DNA of 32,705 nucleotides from Sedimentisphaerales bacterium (lineage in GTDB: Bacteria; Planctomycetota; Phycisphaerae; Sedimentisphaerales; Anaerohalosphaeraceae). The notes beneath the pieces were generated by a model. It saw only the letters and a list, made by a program, of their open reading frames with translations, was not told the DNA's origin and searched no databases. The stretch is taken from positions 1-32,705 of the forward strand of contig JAFGKL010000143.1 in assembly GCA_016928585.1 (NCBI GenBank), read 5' to 3'. The position numbers and the translations under genes were made by a program. This document shows, in pieces, positions 19,326-29,573 of the stretch. How positions within the stretch are numbered: position 1 is the first letter of the stretch; every line of letters starts with the position of its first letter.

Positions 19326-20945
19326 TTAGTGTTTGAAGTGTCGTTTTCCGGTAAAGACCATTGCAATACCAGCCTTGTCAGCGGCCGCGATAACCTCGTC
19401 ATCTTTTACAGATCCGCCCGGCTGAACAATACACGCCACCCCGGCTTTTGCGGCATTCACAACGTTGTCCGGGAATGGGAAGAAAGCGTCAGAACCCATC
19501 GCAGCACCCTTTACTTTATCACCCGCCTGTTTGAAAGCGATAAGCCCGGATTCAACACGATTCATCTGGCCGGCACCTACGCCAACAATCTTCCTGCCAT
19601 TGACCAGAGTGATGGTGTTACTCTTCACATGTTTTGCAGTGATCCATGCTATACGAAGATCCTCAAGCTGCTCAGGAGTTGGTTTTGCTTTCGTAGGATA
19701 TACCAGCTTGTCCGGCTCCCATGCGAACAGGTCGCGTTTTTGCAGGAGCATTCCGCCAACAATGCAGCGTACATCGTATTCTGCCTCATCTATTCTTGTC
19801 CGATCGATCGGTCCTGTCTGCATAAGTCTTACGTTTTGTCCCCACTTCTTCATCGTCCTGATGGATTCAACTGCATCATCGTCAAATTCAGGTGCAATGA
19901 TAACTTCGGCAAAGAAGCCGCTGGCACCGTTGGCCTTTCCAAAGAGGCCGTAAGAATCCATTATGGTTTCAGCAAGTTTCTTATCAACTTTTCTGTTGAG
20001 AGCAATAATACTGCCAAAAGCACTTACCACATCACCAAGATATGCTTTCTCATAAGCAACGCAAATGTCATCATCAACGGCACAACCGCAGGGATTAAGA
20101 TGTTTAACAACGATTGCTGCCGGTTCTGCAAATTCTTTTACCAGTTCAAATGCCGCGTTTACATCAAGCAGATTATTGAAACTGATGGCTTTTCCGCCCG
20201 GCAGAATTTTCGCATTACCGACGCTAACCTCGTCATTTGCGGAAAGCTTATAAAACCCGGCTGACTGGTGTGGGTTTTCTCCATATCTTAACTCACATTC
20301 TTTCGTAATAGCAATGGAAACTCGCTCAGGGTATTCTACCTGGGCTTTTGCGTTGAGATATTTAGAAATGGCAGCATCATAGGACGCCGTCAGACCGAAA
20401 GCTACACGAGCAAGATCTTTTCTTAGATCTTCGTTAACGGTTCCATTGTTTGACTGCATCTCCTCGATCACAGGATCGAATTGGGTAGGATTTGTTATCA
20501 CAGTGACAAACTTATGATTTTTTGAAGCAGAACGGAGCATACTGGGACCGCCTATATCGATATTCTCGATCGCATCAGCAAAATCACAGTTCGGCTTCGC
20601 AACCGTTTGCTCAAAAGGATACAGGTTGACACAGACAAGATCAATAGGTTCGATTGAGTGTTCTTTTAAAGCGGCAGCGTGTTCCTTATTATCTCTTAGT
20701 GCAAGTAAAGCACCGTGAATTTTCGGATGCAGGGTCTTAACCCTTCCGTTCATCATCTCGGGGAACCCCGTAACCGAATCAACACTGACTACATCAACAC
20801 CGCCCTGTGCGAGTTGCTTGGCAGTTCCACCCGTACTGATGATCTTAACGCCCATATCACTAAGCTTTTTGGCAAAGTCCACAACTCCGGTTTTGTCCGA
20901 TACACTGATCAGTGCAGTCTTAATTTTGACATCCATCGAGTTCAA
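19326..20945 (-). CDS. purH: bifunctional AICAR transformylase / IMP cyclohydrolase
   Basis: ALISVSDKTGVVDFAKKL, STGGTAKQLA, GRVKTLHPKIHGALLA, ELRYGENPHQSAGFY, VVKHLNPCGCAV, SDAFFPFPDNV. Confidence 0.97.
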   Translation of the reverse strand: MNSMDVKIKTALISVSDKTGVVDFAKKLSDMGVKIISTGGTAKQLAQGGVDVVSVDSVTGFPEMMNGRVKTLHPKIHGALLALRDNKEHAAALKEHSIEPIDLVCVNLYPFEQTVAKPNCDFADAIENIDIGGPSMLRSASKNHKFVTVITNPTQFDPVIEEMQSNNGTVNEDLRKDLARVAFGLTASYDAAISKYLNAKAQVEYPERVSIAITKECELRYGENPHQSAGFYKLSANDEVSVGNAKILPGGKAISFNNLLDVNAAFELVKEFAEPAAIVVKHLNPCGCAVDDDICVAYEKAYLGDVVSAFGSIIALNRKVDKKLAETIMDSYGLFGKANGASGFFAEVIIAPEFDDDAVESIRTMKKWGQNVRLMQTGPIDRTRIDEAEYDVRCIVGGMLLQKRDLFAWEPDKLVYPTKAKPTPEQLEDLRIAWITAKHVKSNTITLVNGRKIVGVGAGQMNRVESGLIAFKQAGDKVKGAAMGSDAFFPFPDNVVNAAKAGVACIVQPGGSVKDDEVIAAADKAGIAMVFTGKRHFKH

Positions 20946-20950
20946 TCTCC

Positions 20951-22066
20951 TTATTTAATTTGGTTTCCGTATATTTTTTTCCCTATGCTAACAACCCTTC
21001 CGTTCCTGCTAGAAACATATATAGTTGAATCGGCAGTGTTAACGGCGTAATTCGTAACACCGGTAAAATTAATCCTTGATACCTCTTTGCCTGTAGTATT
21101 GTTCATGATCACAAGAAGCTCCGGTTCCGCAAAAACATAAGCCTTATCATCAATCTCTGTCAAAATATCTTTTGCTTCTGGTATGTTCCAAATGCCTTCT
21201 CCGGTGACCTTGTCAACAGCATAAAGACCCTTGCTCAAAGCAGACAGATAAACAACTTTCTCACCAACCCTTGGAGTTTCCGTAATGGGTGCACGTGCTT
21301 GGAAAGGTGATTTCCACTGGCTTTTTCCACTAAGAGAACTAAGTTTATATAATTTTGTATCCTCACTTCCAACATACAGCGACTTGCCGTCAATAGTGAT
21401 CGGGGCAGTTATTTTTCCAGTTATGTCGTACTGCCATTTTTTTTTGGGTGCTTCGGCAAACGAGCAAACCACATTACCTTCTATGGTAGCAAAAAACAGA
21501 TTTCTTTCATCTGCAGCAATGGAAGTGATCTTAGAATCATTGTCAGCAGTAACCATGAACTTTCTCCAGAATTCATCGGCAACCATAACGTTTATCCTGG
21601 ACTTTCCGACAAGATAGATAAAACTGGAATTAACCGCCATACTGTCAACAACATTGCCAACAAGTTTGAGCTTTCTTTTTTGTTTTATGGCGCCGTTGTA
21701 GGGATTTACAACGACTAGTTCGTTCCCGACCATAAAGCATAGCATTTCATCGTGATAAACGCAGTTTGTAATAGGAAGTCCGGGGGCCGTAAGTTGAAGA
21801 TCAAAACGTACAGAGCCTTTCTCCTTATCAATACAGAAAAGAAAATTGCTATCCAAAAGAACATAAAGATATTTATCAAAGCCGAATATCTTTTGAGCTT
21901 TTTCGGTCTGCAGGACAGGCAGATTTACCTGCCAGTTCATCTTCAGATCAGCTTTATCCAGCAGCACCGCAGGGAGCAGCACGGTAGATCCCTGAACCGG
22001 GCCATTTGAAAGAACTGTTAAAGAACAGCTTATTAGGCAGACAAAGAAAAAAAACTTTCGCTGCAT
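20951..22066 (-). CDS. secreted PQQ-like beta-propeller repeat protein
   Basis: Signal peptide-like MQRKFFFFVCLISCSLTVLS; repeats such as TIDGKSLYVGSEDTKLYKLSSLSGKSQWKSPF and VVYLSALSKGLYAVDKVTGEGIWNIPEA. Confidence 0.85.
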   Translation of the reverse strand: MQRKFFFFVCLISCSLTVLSNGPVQGSTVLLPAVLLDKADLKMNWQVNLPVLQTEKAQKIFGFDKYLYVLLDSNFLFCIDKEKGSVRFDLQLTAPGLPITNCVYHDEMLCFMVGNELVVVNPYNGAIKQKRKLKLVGNVVDSMAVNSSFIYLVGKSRINVMVADEFWRKFMVTADNDSKITSIAADERNLFFATIEGNVVCSFAEAPKKKWQYDITGKITAPITIDGKSLYVGSEDTKLYKLSSLSGKSQWKSPFQARAPITETPRVGEKVVYLSALSKGLYAVDKVTGEGIWNIPEAKDILTEIDDKAYVFAEPELLVIMNNTTGKEVSRINFTGVTNYAVNTADSTIYVSSRNGRVVSIGKKIYGNQIK

Positions 22067-22131
22067 TGTAAATCTCCTAAAACTAATCAGCAGAATATTA
22101 AATAAAAATAATCTAAAGCCGGGATCATTCG

Positions 22132-22425
22132 TTACAAACTAACATAATCAGCCAGATCAATTCCGTTTTGATCTTCAAAATCCTTCATCTGTTCAATTCT
22201 CTGGACATCATCCTTGATACGGTTGCTCAACTTGAAGATATACGGCTTACCTTCAAGCCTGTTTTCCAGGTCGTCCAGCATCGGCTCCCAACTTCCGCCA
22301 TAGAGCTGAGCCTTTAGAACAACAAGCATTTTGTGTTCATTACTGAGCCCGTTTACATAATTTTGTACAAAAGTATCTAGTGACGAACCCTCATGATTTC
22401 CTGTTTTTCTAGTATCATTTGCCAT
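22132..22425 (-). CDS. hypothetical protein (97 aa), soluble, charged
   Basis: Continuous ORF on the same strand as its neighbours: MANDTRKTGNHEGSSLDTFVQNYVNGLSNEHKMLVVLKAQLYGGSWEPMLDDLENRLEG... No family recognised. Confidence 0.65.
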   Translation of the reverse strand: MANDTRKTGNHEGSSLDTFVQNYVNGLSNEHKMLVVLKAQLYGGSWEPMLDDLENRLEGKPYIFKLSNRIKDDVQRIEQMKDFEDQNGIDLADYVSL

Positions 22426-22539
22426 TGGAAATCTAACCTCGGGAGAATATTAGCTGAGAAATACCAAAATTGCAAACAAAAACAACATTTCTTGCAAAAA
22501 CCGGCGTTTCTAACAAAACAGCCGTCAAATAATACAAAA

Positions 22540-22563
22540 ACCGGTAAAAAATAAATAACCGGT
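22540..22563 (-). terminator. weak putative terminator hairpin just after atpC
   Basis: Minus strand ACCGGT-N12-ACCGGT followed by TTTTTG, 4 nt downstream of the atpC stop. Only a 6-bp stem. Confidence 0.4.
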
Positions 22564-22567
22564 CATA

Positions 22568-23004
22568 TCAGTCGTTTCCAATTTCAGAAAGATGTGCGAG
22601 CTTAACGATAAAAGCAGCCCTGTCCGGATCGATCTCTTCGTCAAAGTTGCTTACAAATGACCCTTTTGTAGCAACGGATTCTTTTGCGAGAGCCGCGGTT
22701 CTTTCTGCCTGTTCGCGATCCATTCCCTCAAAAGTAATAACCTCATAAGCCAGAATAGTTAGATGGTTTAGGCTGATGCGGGCAAAACCGCCATCTATAA
22801 GATAATATGCGTTCTTCCTGTCCGGAATGTTCTTAACTTGGATTATGCCTTTTTGCAATTCGCAAAGCATTGGGGCATGATTTCTGAGTATGCCGATCAT
22901 GCCGTCATGGCTGGGCAAAAGAACTGAAGAAGCACGACAATCGAGAAGCCTGCCTTCAGGTGTAAGCAAAACCGTCCTGAATGTTCCCTGTGCAATAGAA
23001 ACCA

Positions 23005-23005
<1 letters not shown>
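22568..23005 (-). CDS. atpC: F1Fo ATP synthase subunit epsilon
   Basis: FRTVLLTPEGRLLDCRASSVLLPSHDGMIGILRNHAPMLCELQKG; overlaps atpD by 1 nt (TAATG). Confidence 0.93.
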
Positions 23006-24438
<1,433 letters not shown>

Positions 24439-24457
24439 CTATAAGTCTCCGATAAAA

Positions 24458-25345
24458 CTATTTGATCGTGGCACCAATAATATCCAATAATTCCATAGTG
24501 ATCTGTGACTGCCTTGCCCTGTTATATTCCTGCGTCAGATCATCCATCATTTCATTAGCATTGTCAGTGGCACTTCTCATTGCAACCACCCTTCCGATAT
24601 GTTCACTAAGAGCTGCTTCGAGAAAACACCCCTTAATAGAGGTCCTTACCATCATCTTTGCAATAGTATCAAAGATCTTTTCCGGCGTCGGCGAAAGTAT
24701 AAAATCCTCAAAGTTAAGTTCCCATGGCCAAATAACGGTCGCCCTTGTAGTAAGATCATCAATAAGATCGGCAACCGGCAGGACAGTAAGGGTTTGAACC
24801 ATTTGGCTTGCAGGAGAAAAAAATCTCGTATAAACCACGCCAAGCCGGCTGATCTGACCGTTGAGAAACTGATCGATAAAGGCGTCTGCTATTTCATTGG
24901 TCTGTTTTGCAGAAGGAATTTCATCGAAATCTTCGAAAGTTCCAGAAAGTTCGACTCCTTGGTTATTCAGATGGGTGATAACTTTTCTTCCTTGCGCATA
25001 GATATCAACATCCCTCCCAAAACGTTTTGCCATCTTGGTATGAACGTCGATCTGCCGATAAACGCTGTTGTTATATCCGCCGCAAAGCCCACGATCACTT
25101 CCGGTTACAATAATAGCATTGTTCGTTGATGCGTTCGGATAAAGTAATGGGTGATCCACTGTCTTTTCAGCAGTAACTATCATGTACGCAAGCTGAGCAA
25201 GAGCATCGTAAAAATCTATGCTCTCCCGCCAGCTATTATACAATCGGCGGTATTTAACGGCACTGACCATCTCCATGGTATGGGTTACCTTGCTGATGTT
25301 CTCAGTGGCCTTAAATCTTTGCAAGATTTGTTTTGTACCTGCCAT
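24458..25345 (-). CDS. atpG: F1Fo ATP synthase subunit gamma
   Basis: KATENISKVTHTMEMVSAVKYRR, GSDRGLCGGYNNSVYR, C-terminal EYNRARQSQITMELLDIIGA. Confidence 0.96.
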   Translation of the reverse strand: MAGTKQILQRFKATENISKVTHTMEMVSAVKYRRLYNSWRESIDFYDALAQLAYMIVTAEKTVDHPLLYPNASTNNAIIVTGSDRGLCGGYNNSVYRQIDVHTKMAKRFGRDVDIYAQGRKVITHLNNQGVELSGTFEDFDEIPSAKQTNEIADAFIDQFLNGQISRLGVVYTRFFSPASQMVQTLTVLPVADLIDDLTTRATVIWPWELNFEDFILSPTPEKIFDTIAKMMVRTSIKGCFLEAALSEHIGRVVAMRSATDNANEMMDDLTQEYNRARQSQITMELLDIIGATIK

Positions 25346-26866
25346 TTATCTTCCAAAAGAAAATTTGTAAATCATCATATAAGCTCTTACCGCTTCCGTA
25401 AGTTCTTCTATGAATTCATCGTCGATCGCCCTGCCAGACTCGATATGCTCCAAATATTCAGCCGCTTCTAGCTTTACCCAGTCGATCATTTCGGTAACAA
25501 AGTGTGTAACATCCTTAATATCGATCTCGTCAATCAGACCTGCTGAGCCTGCAAGTATGCTTATAACCTGTTCCGAAGCACTCAAAGGAGAGAACTGCTT
25601 TTGTTTTAGTATCTCGACCATCCTTTTTCCGCGTTCAAGTTGTGCCTGGGCAGCGGGATCGAGCTCTGTACCCATCTGGGCAAAAGCCTGCATCTCGCGG
25701 AACGTGGCAAGATCGAGCCTTAGTTTGGGAGCGACCTTTTTCATTGCTTCCGGCTGGGCATCACCGCCTACCCGACTGACACTAATGCCGACATCAACAG
25801 CAGGACGAACACCCGAAAGGAAGAGATTTCTTTGCAAATATATCTGGCCATCGGTAATGGAAATTATGTTCGTGGGGATATAAGCCGAAACCTGCCCTTC
25901 AAGGGTTTCTATAATTGGCAAAGCCGTCAGCGACCCGCCAAGGTCATCTCTCAGGTTAGTACTTCTTTCAAGAAGCCTGCTGTGCAGATAAAATATATCT
26001 CCGGGGAAGGCTTCCCTGCCGGGAGGACGACGCAAAAGAAGACTAAGCTCCCTGTAAGCGATAGCATGTTTGCTCAGGTCGTCGTAAACACAAAGCGTGT
26101 CTTTACCATGTTCGTCCATGAAATATTCGGCAATGGCAGTTCCTGCGTACGGCGCAACAAATTGCATAGCCGCTGAATCCGAAGCACTGGCAGAAACAAC
26201 TACAGTATGATCCATTGCACCAAAGCTCTGCAATATATGAACAACCTCGGCAACGGTCGATTCTTTCTGGCCGATGGCAACATAAACACAAATAACATCC
26301 TTATCTTTTTGGTTAATTATCGTATCGAGGGCAATAGCCGTCTTGCCCGTTTTCCTGTCGCCAATGATCAGCTCTCGCTGGCCCCTGCCTATAGGTATCA
26401 TGGAATCAATACTTTTAAGACCAGTCATAAGAGGCTGGTTAACCGGCTGGCGATCAGCAATGCCGGGGGCCGGCGATTCCACAAGCCTCCTTTCTTTGCT
26501 TTCGATACTGCCCTTGCCGTCAAGAGGCTCACACAGGGAATTAACGACCCTGCCCAACAGTTCAAAACCAACAGGAACGGTAAGAACCTTACCGGTGGAA
26601 CGAACGGTGGAAGACTCCCTTACCTTAAGATAATCACCATAGATGATCGCACCAACGGATTCTTCCTCAAGGTTGAAAACCTCTCCGATCACGCCGTTCT
26701 CAAACTCCAGCATTTCACCAGCCATTGCCGTATCGAGACCATAGATACGGGCGATGCCGTCCCCCACTTCAAGTACCTTGCCGACATGAGCAATGTCTAC
26801 ACTGGCCTTATATTTTTTTATCTCCTGCTTTATAAGGCTGGAAATTTCGTTTATATCAAATTCCAT
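25346..26866 (-). CDS. atpA: F1Fo ATP synthase subunit alpha
   Basis: [19 protein letters not shown] Walker [31 protein letters not shown]. Confidence 0.98.
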   Translation of the reverse strand: MEFDINEISSLIKQEIKKYKASVDIAHVGKVLEVGDGIARIYGLDTAMAGEMLEFENGVIGEVFNLEEESVGAIIYGDYLKVRESSTVRSTGKVLTVPVGFELLGRVVNSLCEPLDGKGSIESKERRLVESPAPGIADRQPVNQPLMTGLKSIDSMIPIGRGQRELIIGDRKTGKTAIALDTIINQKDKDVICVYVAIGQKESTVAEVVHILQSFGAMDHTVVVSASASDSAAMQFVAPYAGTAIAEYFMDEHGKDTLCVYDDLSKHAIAYRELSLLLRRPPGREAFPGDIFYLHSRLLERSTNLRDDLGGSLTALPIIETLEGQVSAYIPTNIISITDGQIYLQRNLFLSGVRPAVDVGISVSRVGGDAQPEAMKKVAPKLRLDLATFREMQAFAQMGTELDPAAQAQLERGKRMVEILKQKQFSPLSASEQVISILAGSAGLIDEIDIKDVTHFVTEMIDWVKLEAAEYLEHIESGRAIDDEFIEELTEAVRAYMMIYKFSFGR

Positions 26867-26886
26867 CAGTCAATTGACTCCATGAA

Positions 26887-27486
26887 CTAATTCAAGTCCT
26901 GTGGCTTTATAAAGCCAACTGCTTTTATCCTTACCCGGGATCTTTCCATAACGGTTTTGACGGTATTTTTCAGAATGGTCCTGACCGAATTATCGATAAC
27001 TTTGTCGCCTTTCCTGATAACAATGCCGCCGATAATGGCCGGATCGATATGAACCAGCAGTTTTACGTTACCGTTAATGGCTTTGGACAGACCGCCGTTA
27101 AGCCTGTTTAAAAATTCATCTTTGGGTGCTTTTGGTAAAGTTACTTCGATAAGGACCTTTTGCTGATGGGCATCCATCATAGCCTGGTACCTGTCAGCAA
27201 TGGCAGGAAGGAAATTCATCCTGCCCCTTCGTGCAAGAACGCTGATAAAATCAAGAGTAAGATCGTTTACCTTGCCTGCAAAAACTCTTCTTATGATGTC
27301 GCTTTTTTCAGAACCTTTTATGGTTTGTGTACCCAAAAGTATGGCAAAATCTGGTTCCGAGCTAAGAACACCGTCAATACAGTTAAGGTCTTCCATAATG
27401 GCTTCTATAACACCGCCATCTCTCGCCAGTTCAAAAATAACCTCACTGTAAATTTCTCTGACTATATGTTTTGTGGTCTCGCTCAT
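26887..27486 (-). CDS. atpH: F1Fo ATP synthase subunit delta
   Basis: Position between atpF and atpA; C-terminal LVHIDPAIIGGIVIRKGDKVIDNSVRTIL typical of AtpH. Confidence 0.95.
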   Translation of the reverse strand: MSETTKHIVREIYSEVIFELARDGGVIEAIMEDLNCIDGVLSSEPDFAILLGTQTIKGSEKSDIIRRVFAGKVNDLTLDFISVLARRGRMNFLPAIADRYQAMMDAHQQKVLIEVTLPKAPKDEFLNRLNGGLSKAINGNVKLLVHIDPAIIGGIVIRKGDKVIDNSVRTILKNTVKTVMERSRVRIKAVGFIKPQDLN

Positions 27487-27487
27487 A

Positions 27488-28126
27488 TCACGTATTGTCC
27501 GAGTTTAGCCCTGATTGCTTCTTTTCTTCCTTGCTTAGCTGTTGTATTGCCTGATCGACAAGCTTCTTATTGTCGTTTTCGTCGAGCGATTTACCAAAAA
27601 TCTCGGTGCCAAGCTCAAGTATGATCTGGCCGGCCTGAGCCCAAAGCTCAGCCTGAGCCTGGCTTTGTTGCCGCTCGATATCGCCTTGTGCCTTAAGTTT
27701 CAAATCCTCGATCGTACCCTTGGCTTTTTCGATCAATTCAAGTCCTTGCTTTTCGGCTTGTTTTGTGTGTCTTTCGATTATCTGTCGGCCTTCGCGTTCA
27801 ACATTATCGAGCTTGGCCCTGTAATCGTTAAGGAGCTGATTCGCATCTTTTTTTGTACCTTCGGCATCGGCTATCTGTTTTTCGATATAGCTCTGACGGG
27901 CGTTAAGCCCAGCGATCATCGGCTTCCACGCAAATTTACCAAGAACAAGCAAAAACAAAAAGAAACCCACGACAGAACAGACAGAGTCTAACGGATAACC
28001 GGCAAAAGGATTGGTTTTTTCTTCCGCATTGTGTGTGGACATGTCCTCAATATGGCCTTCCTGGGCCAAAACCAAAGGACAAAAGCACAGTATCACTGTA
28101 ATAACACAACAAGCTTTCAAAAACAT
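27488..28126 (-). CDS. atpF: F1Fo ATP synthase subunit b with N-terminal signal-like leader
   Basis: Membrane segment VCSVVGFFLFLLVLGKFAWKPMIAGLNARQSYIEKQIADAEGTKKDANQLLNDY plus long coiled coil; extra leader MFLKACCVITVILCFCPLVLAQ. Confidence 0.94.
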   Translation of the reverse strand: MFLKACCVITVILCFCPLVLAQEGHIEDMSTHNAEEKTNPFAGYPLDSVCSVVGFFLFLLVLGKFAWKPMIAGLNARQSYIEKQIADAEGTKKDANQLLNDYRAKLDNVEREGRQIIERHTKQAEKQGLELIEKAKGTIEDLKLKAQGDIERQQSQAQAELWAQAGQIILELGTEIFGKSLDENDNKKLVDQAIQQLSKEEKKQSGLNSDNT

Positions 28127-28130
28127 CGTT

Positions 28131-28397
28131 CTATCCCCGACTTGCTAACAAACAAATGATCAGTGCAAAAAAGGTAACGCCTTCAATGAGGGCTGCCGCA
28201 AGGAGCATACTCGTAAAGATCCTTCCACCAGCTTCCGGCTGACGGGCGATCGCTTCAGTAGCACCGTTGGCAATCTTGCCAATACCGGTCGCAGCACCAA
28301 CAATAATGATCCCGCAGGCAATAACGGCGCCAAAGCTTTTAAATGAATCGCCCTCAAGGGTGATCTGAGCTAAAGTAGAACCCATTAATTCCAACAT
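28131..28397 (-). CDS. atpE: F1Fo ATP synthase subunit c
   Basis: Two hydrophobic hairpin helices with ARQPEA loop and carboxylate in AALIEGVTFFAL. Confidence 0.96.
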   Translation of the reverse strand: MLELMGSTLAQITLEGDSFKSFGAVIACGIIIVGAATGIGKIANGATEAIARQPEAGGRIFTSMLLAAALIEGVTFFALIICLLASRG

Positions 28398-28453
28398 TTT
28401 AAATAAACCTCCAAAATATGTTAATATTTAGTCGTTAGTTTGGTTTTTTATGT

Positions 28454-29260
28454 TTAGTGTTCCGGATGAACAGCAAAACTAATAAAAATCGTAGTAAGAA
28501 AAGTAAATATATAAGCCTGCAAAAAAGCAACAAAAAGTTCAAGAAAGTTGATCAGAACTTCCGCTGTTATCGAGCCGATCGTACCAGGAATACTCCTAAA
28601 AACAACTGCAAGGCCGGCTATGGCAGCAATAACAACATGACCCGCAAAGATGTTCGCAAAAAGCCTCACGGCAAGCGCAAATGGTTTAACAAGTGCGGCA
28701 ATAACCTCCAGCGTAAAAATAAAGGGAAGAATCGGCCAGGGAACCGAAGGAGCAAAGTTTTTTATATAACCAATAACGCCCTGCTCACGTATTCCATAGA
28801 CATGGATGGCAAAAAAAACAATGACTGCAACACTACCGGTAACGTAGATATTGGCCGTAGCTGCTCCTCCAAAATGTGACGTTTCCCCCGTAATCAACCT
28901 GATTATACCAGAAATAGGGATCATACCAAGCAGGTTTAAAACAAGGATAAAGAAAAAAACAGTCCAGATAAAACCAATATGCTTATCTGTACTGCCTCCG
29001 AGGAACGGCCTTGCTATTTCTTCTCTGACAAAAACACATACCGACTCAATAAGATTGCCAAAGCCCTTCCTGACTAACCCGGTACCCTTTACCGACCTCG
29101 GAAGGATAACAAGCATCAAAACTGTGGCAATAATGATCATACAAAAATGGTTGCTGATAATGCATTCATATCCAAAAAGGTGGAAGGAAAACAGAGGTTT
29201 AGCAACAACATGTTCCAGAGGGTTTGAAGACGCCAAGATCATATTGTAAATATCAGGCAC
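28454..29260 (-). CDS. atpB: F1Fo ATP synthase subunit a
   Basis: KPFALAVRLFANIFAGHVVIAAI (essential Arg helix), polytopic, gene order. Confidence 0.95.
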   Translation of the reverse strand: MPDIYNMILASSNPLEHVVAKPLFSFHLFGYECIISNHFCMIIIATVLMLVILPRSVKGTGLVRKGFGNLIESVCVFVREEIARPFLGGSTDKHIGFIWTVFFFILVLNLLGMIPISGIIRLITGETSHFGGAATANIYVTGSVAVIVFFAIHVYGIREQGVIGYIKNFAPSVPWPILPFIFTLEVIAALVKPFALAVRLFANIFAGHVVIAAIAGLAVVFRSIPGTIGSITAEVLINFLELFVAFLQAYIFTFLTTIFISFAVHPEH

Positions 29261-29322
29261 AGTTGTTTAGTCCATATAAAAGAAATCCATTTCCGGCCGG
29301 GTGAATTTCTCCCCTCGGCAGA

Positions 29323-29538
29323 TTATTTATTCGCGTCCTTATAGAAGGTGTAAACCATCCCGATAAAACCGACAAGAAAACCTATGATCATCATTCCAGG
29401 TGCACAATCAAAATACCTGTCAAGCCAAAAACCAATATAGCTGAATATCCCGACAACAACACAAAACTCAATGCCGGCTCCAAGCCATCTTAGATTTTGC
29501 TTTGATAATCCTTTGTCTATCGGCTTTTTGTCAGGCAT
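29323..29538 (-). CDS. AtpZ/AtpI family protein
   Basis: Small two-TM protein (AGIEFCVVVGIFSYIGFWLDRYF...MMIIGFLVGFIGMVYTFYK) upstream of atpB. Confidence 0.85.
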   Translation of the reverse strand: MPDKKPIDKGLSKQNLRWLGAGIEFCVVVGIFSYIGFWLDRYFDCAPGMMIIGFLVGFIGMVYTFYKDANK

Positions 29539-29573
29539 ACATGCCTCTATAGTTAAACTCCACCTGACAGTAA

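Noticed and set aside
19320-20264. 314-aa ORF on + strand opposite purH
   Set aside because: Fully antisense to a confidently identified purH; Cys/His/Asn-rich composition with no recognisable domain, as expected for a shadow ORF.
24599-25129. 176-aa ORF on + strand opposite atpG
   Set aside because: Antisense to atpG, no coding support.
26207-26890. 227-aa ORF on + strand opposite atpA
   Set aside because: Antisense to atpA, no domain or signal.
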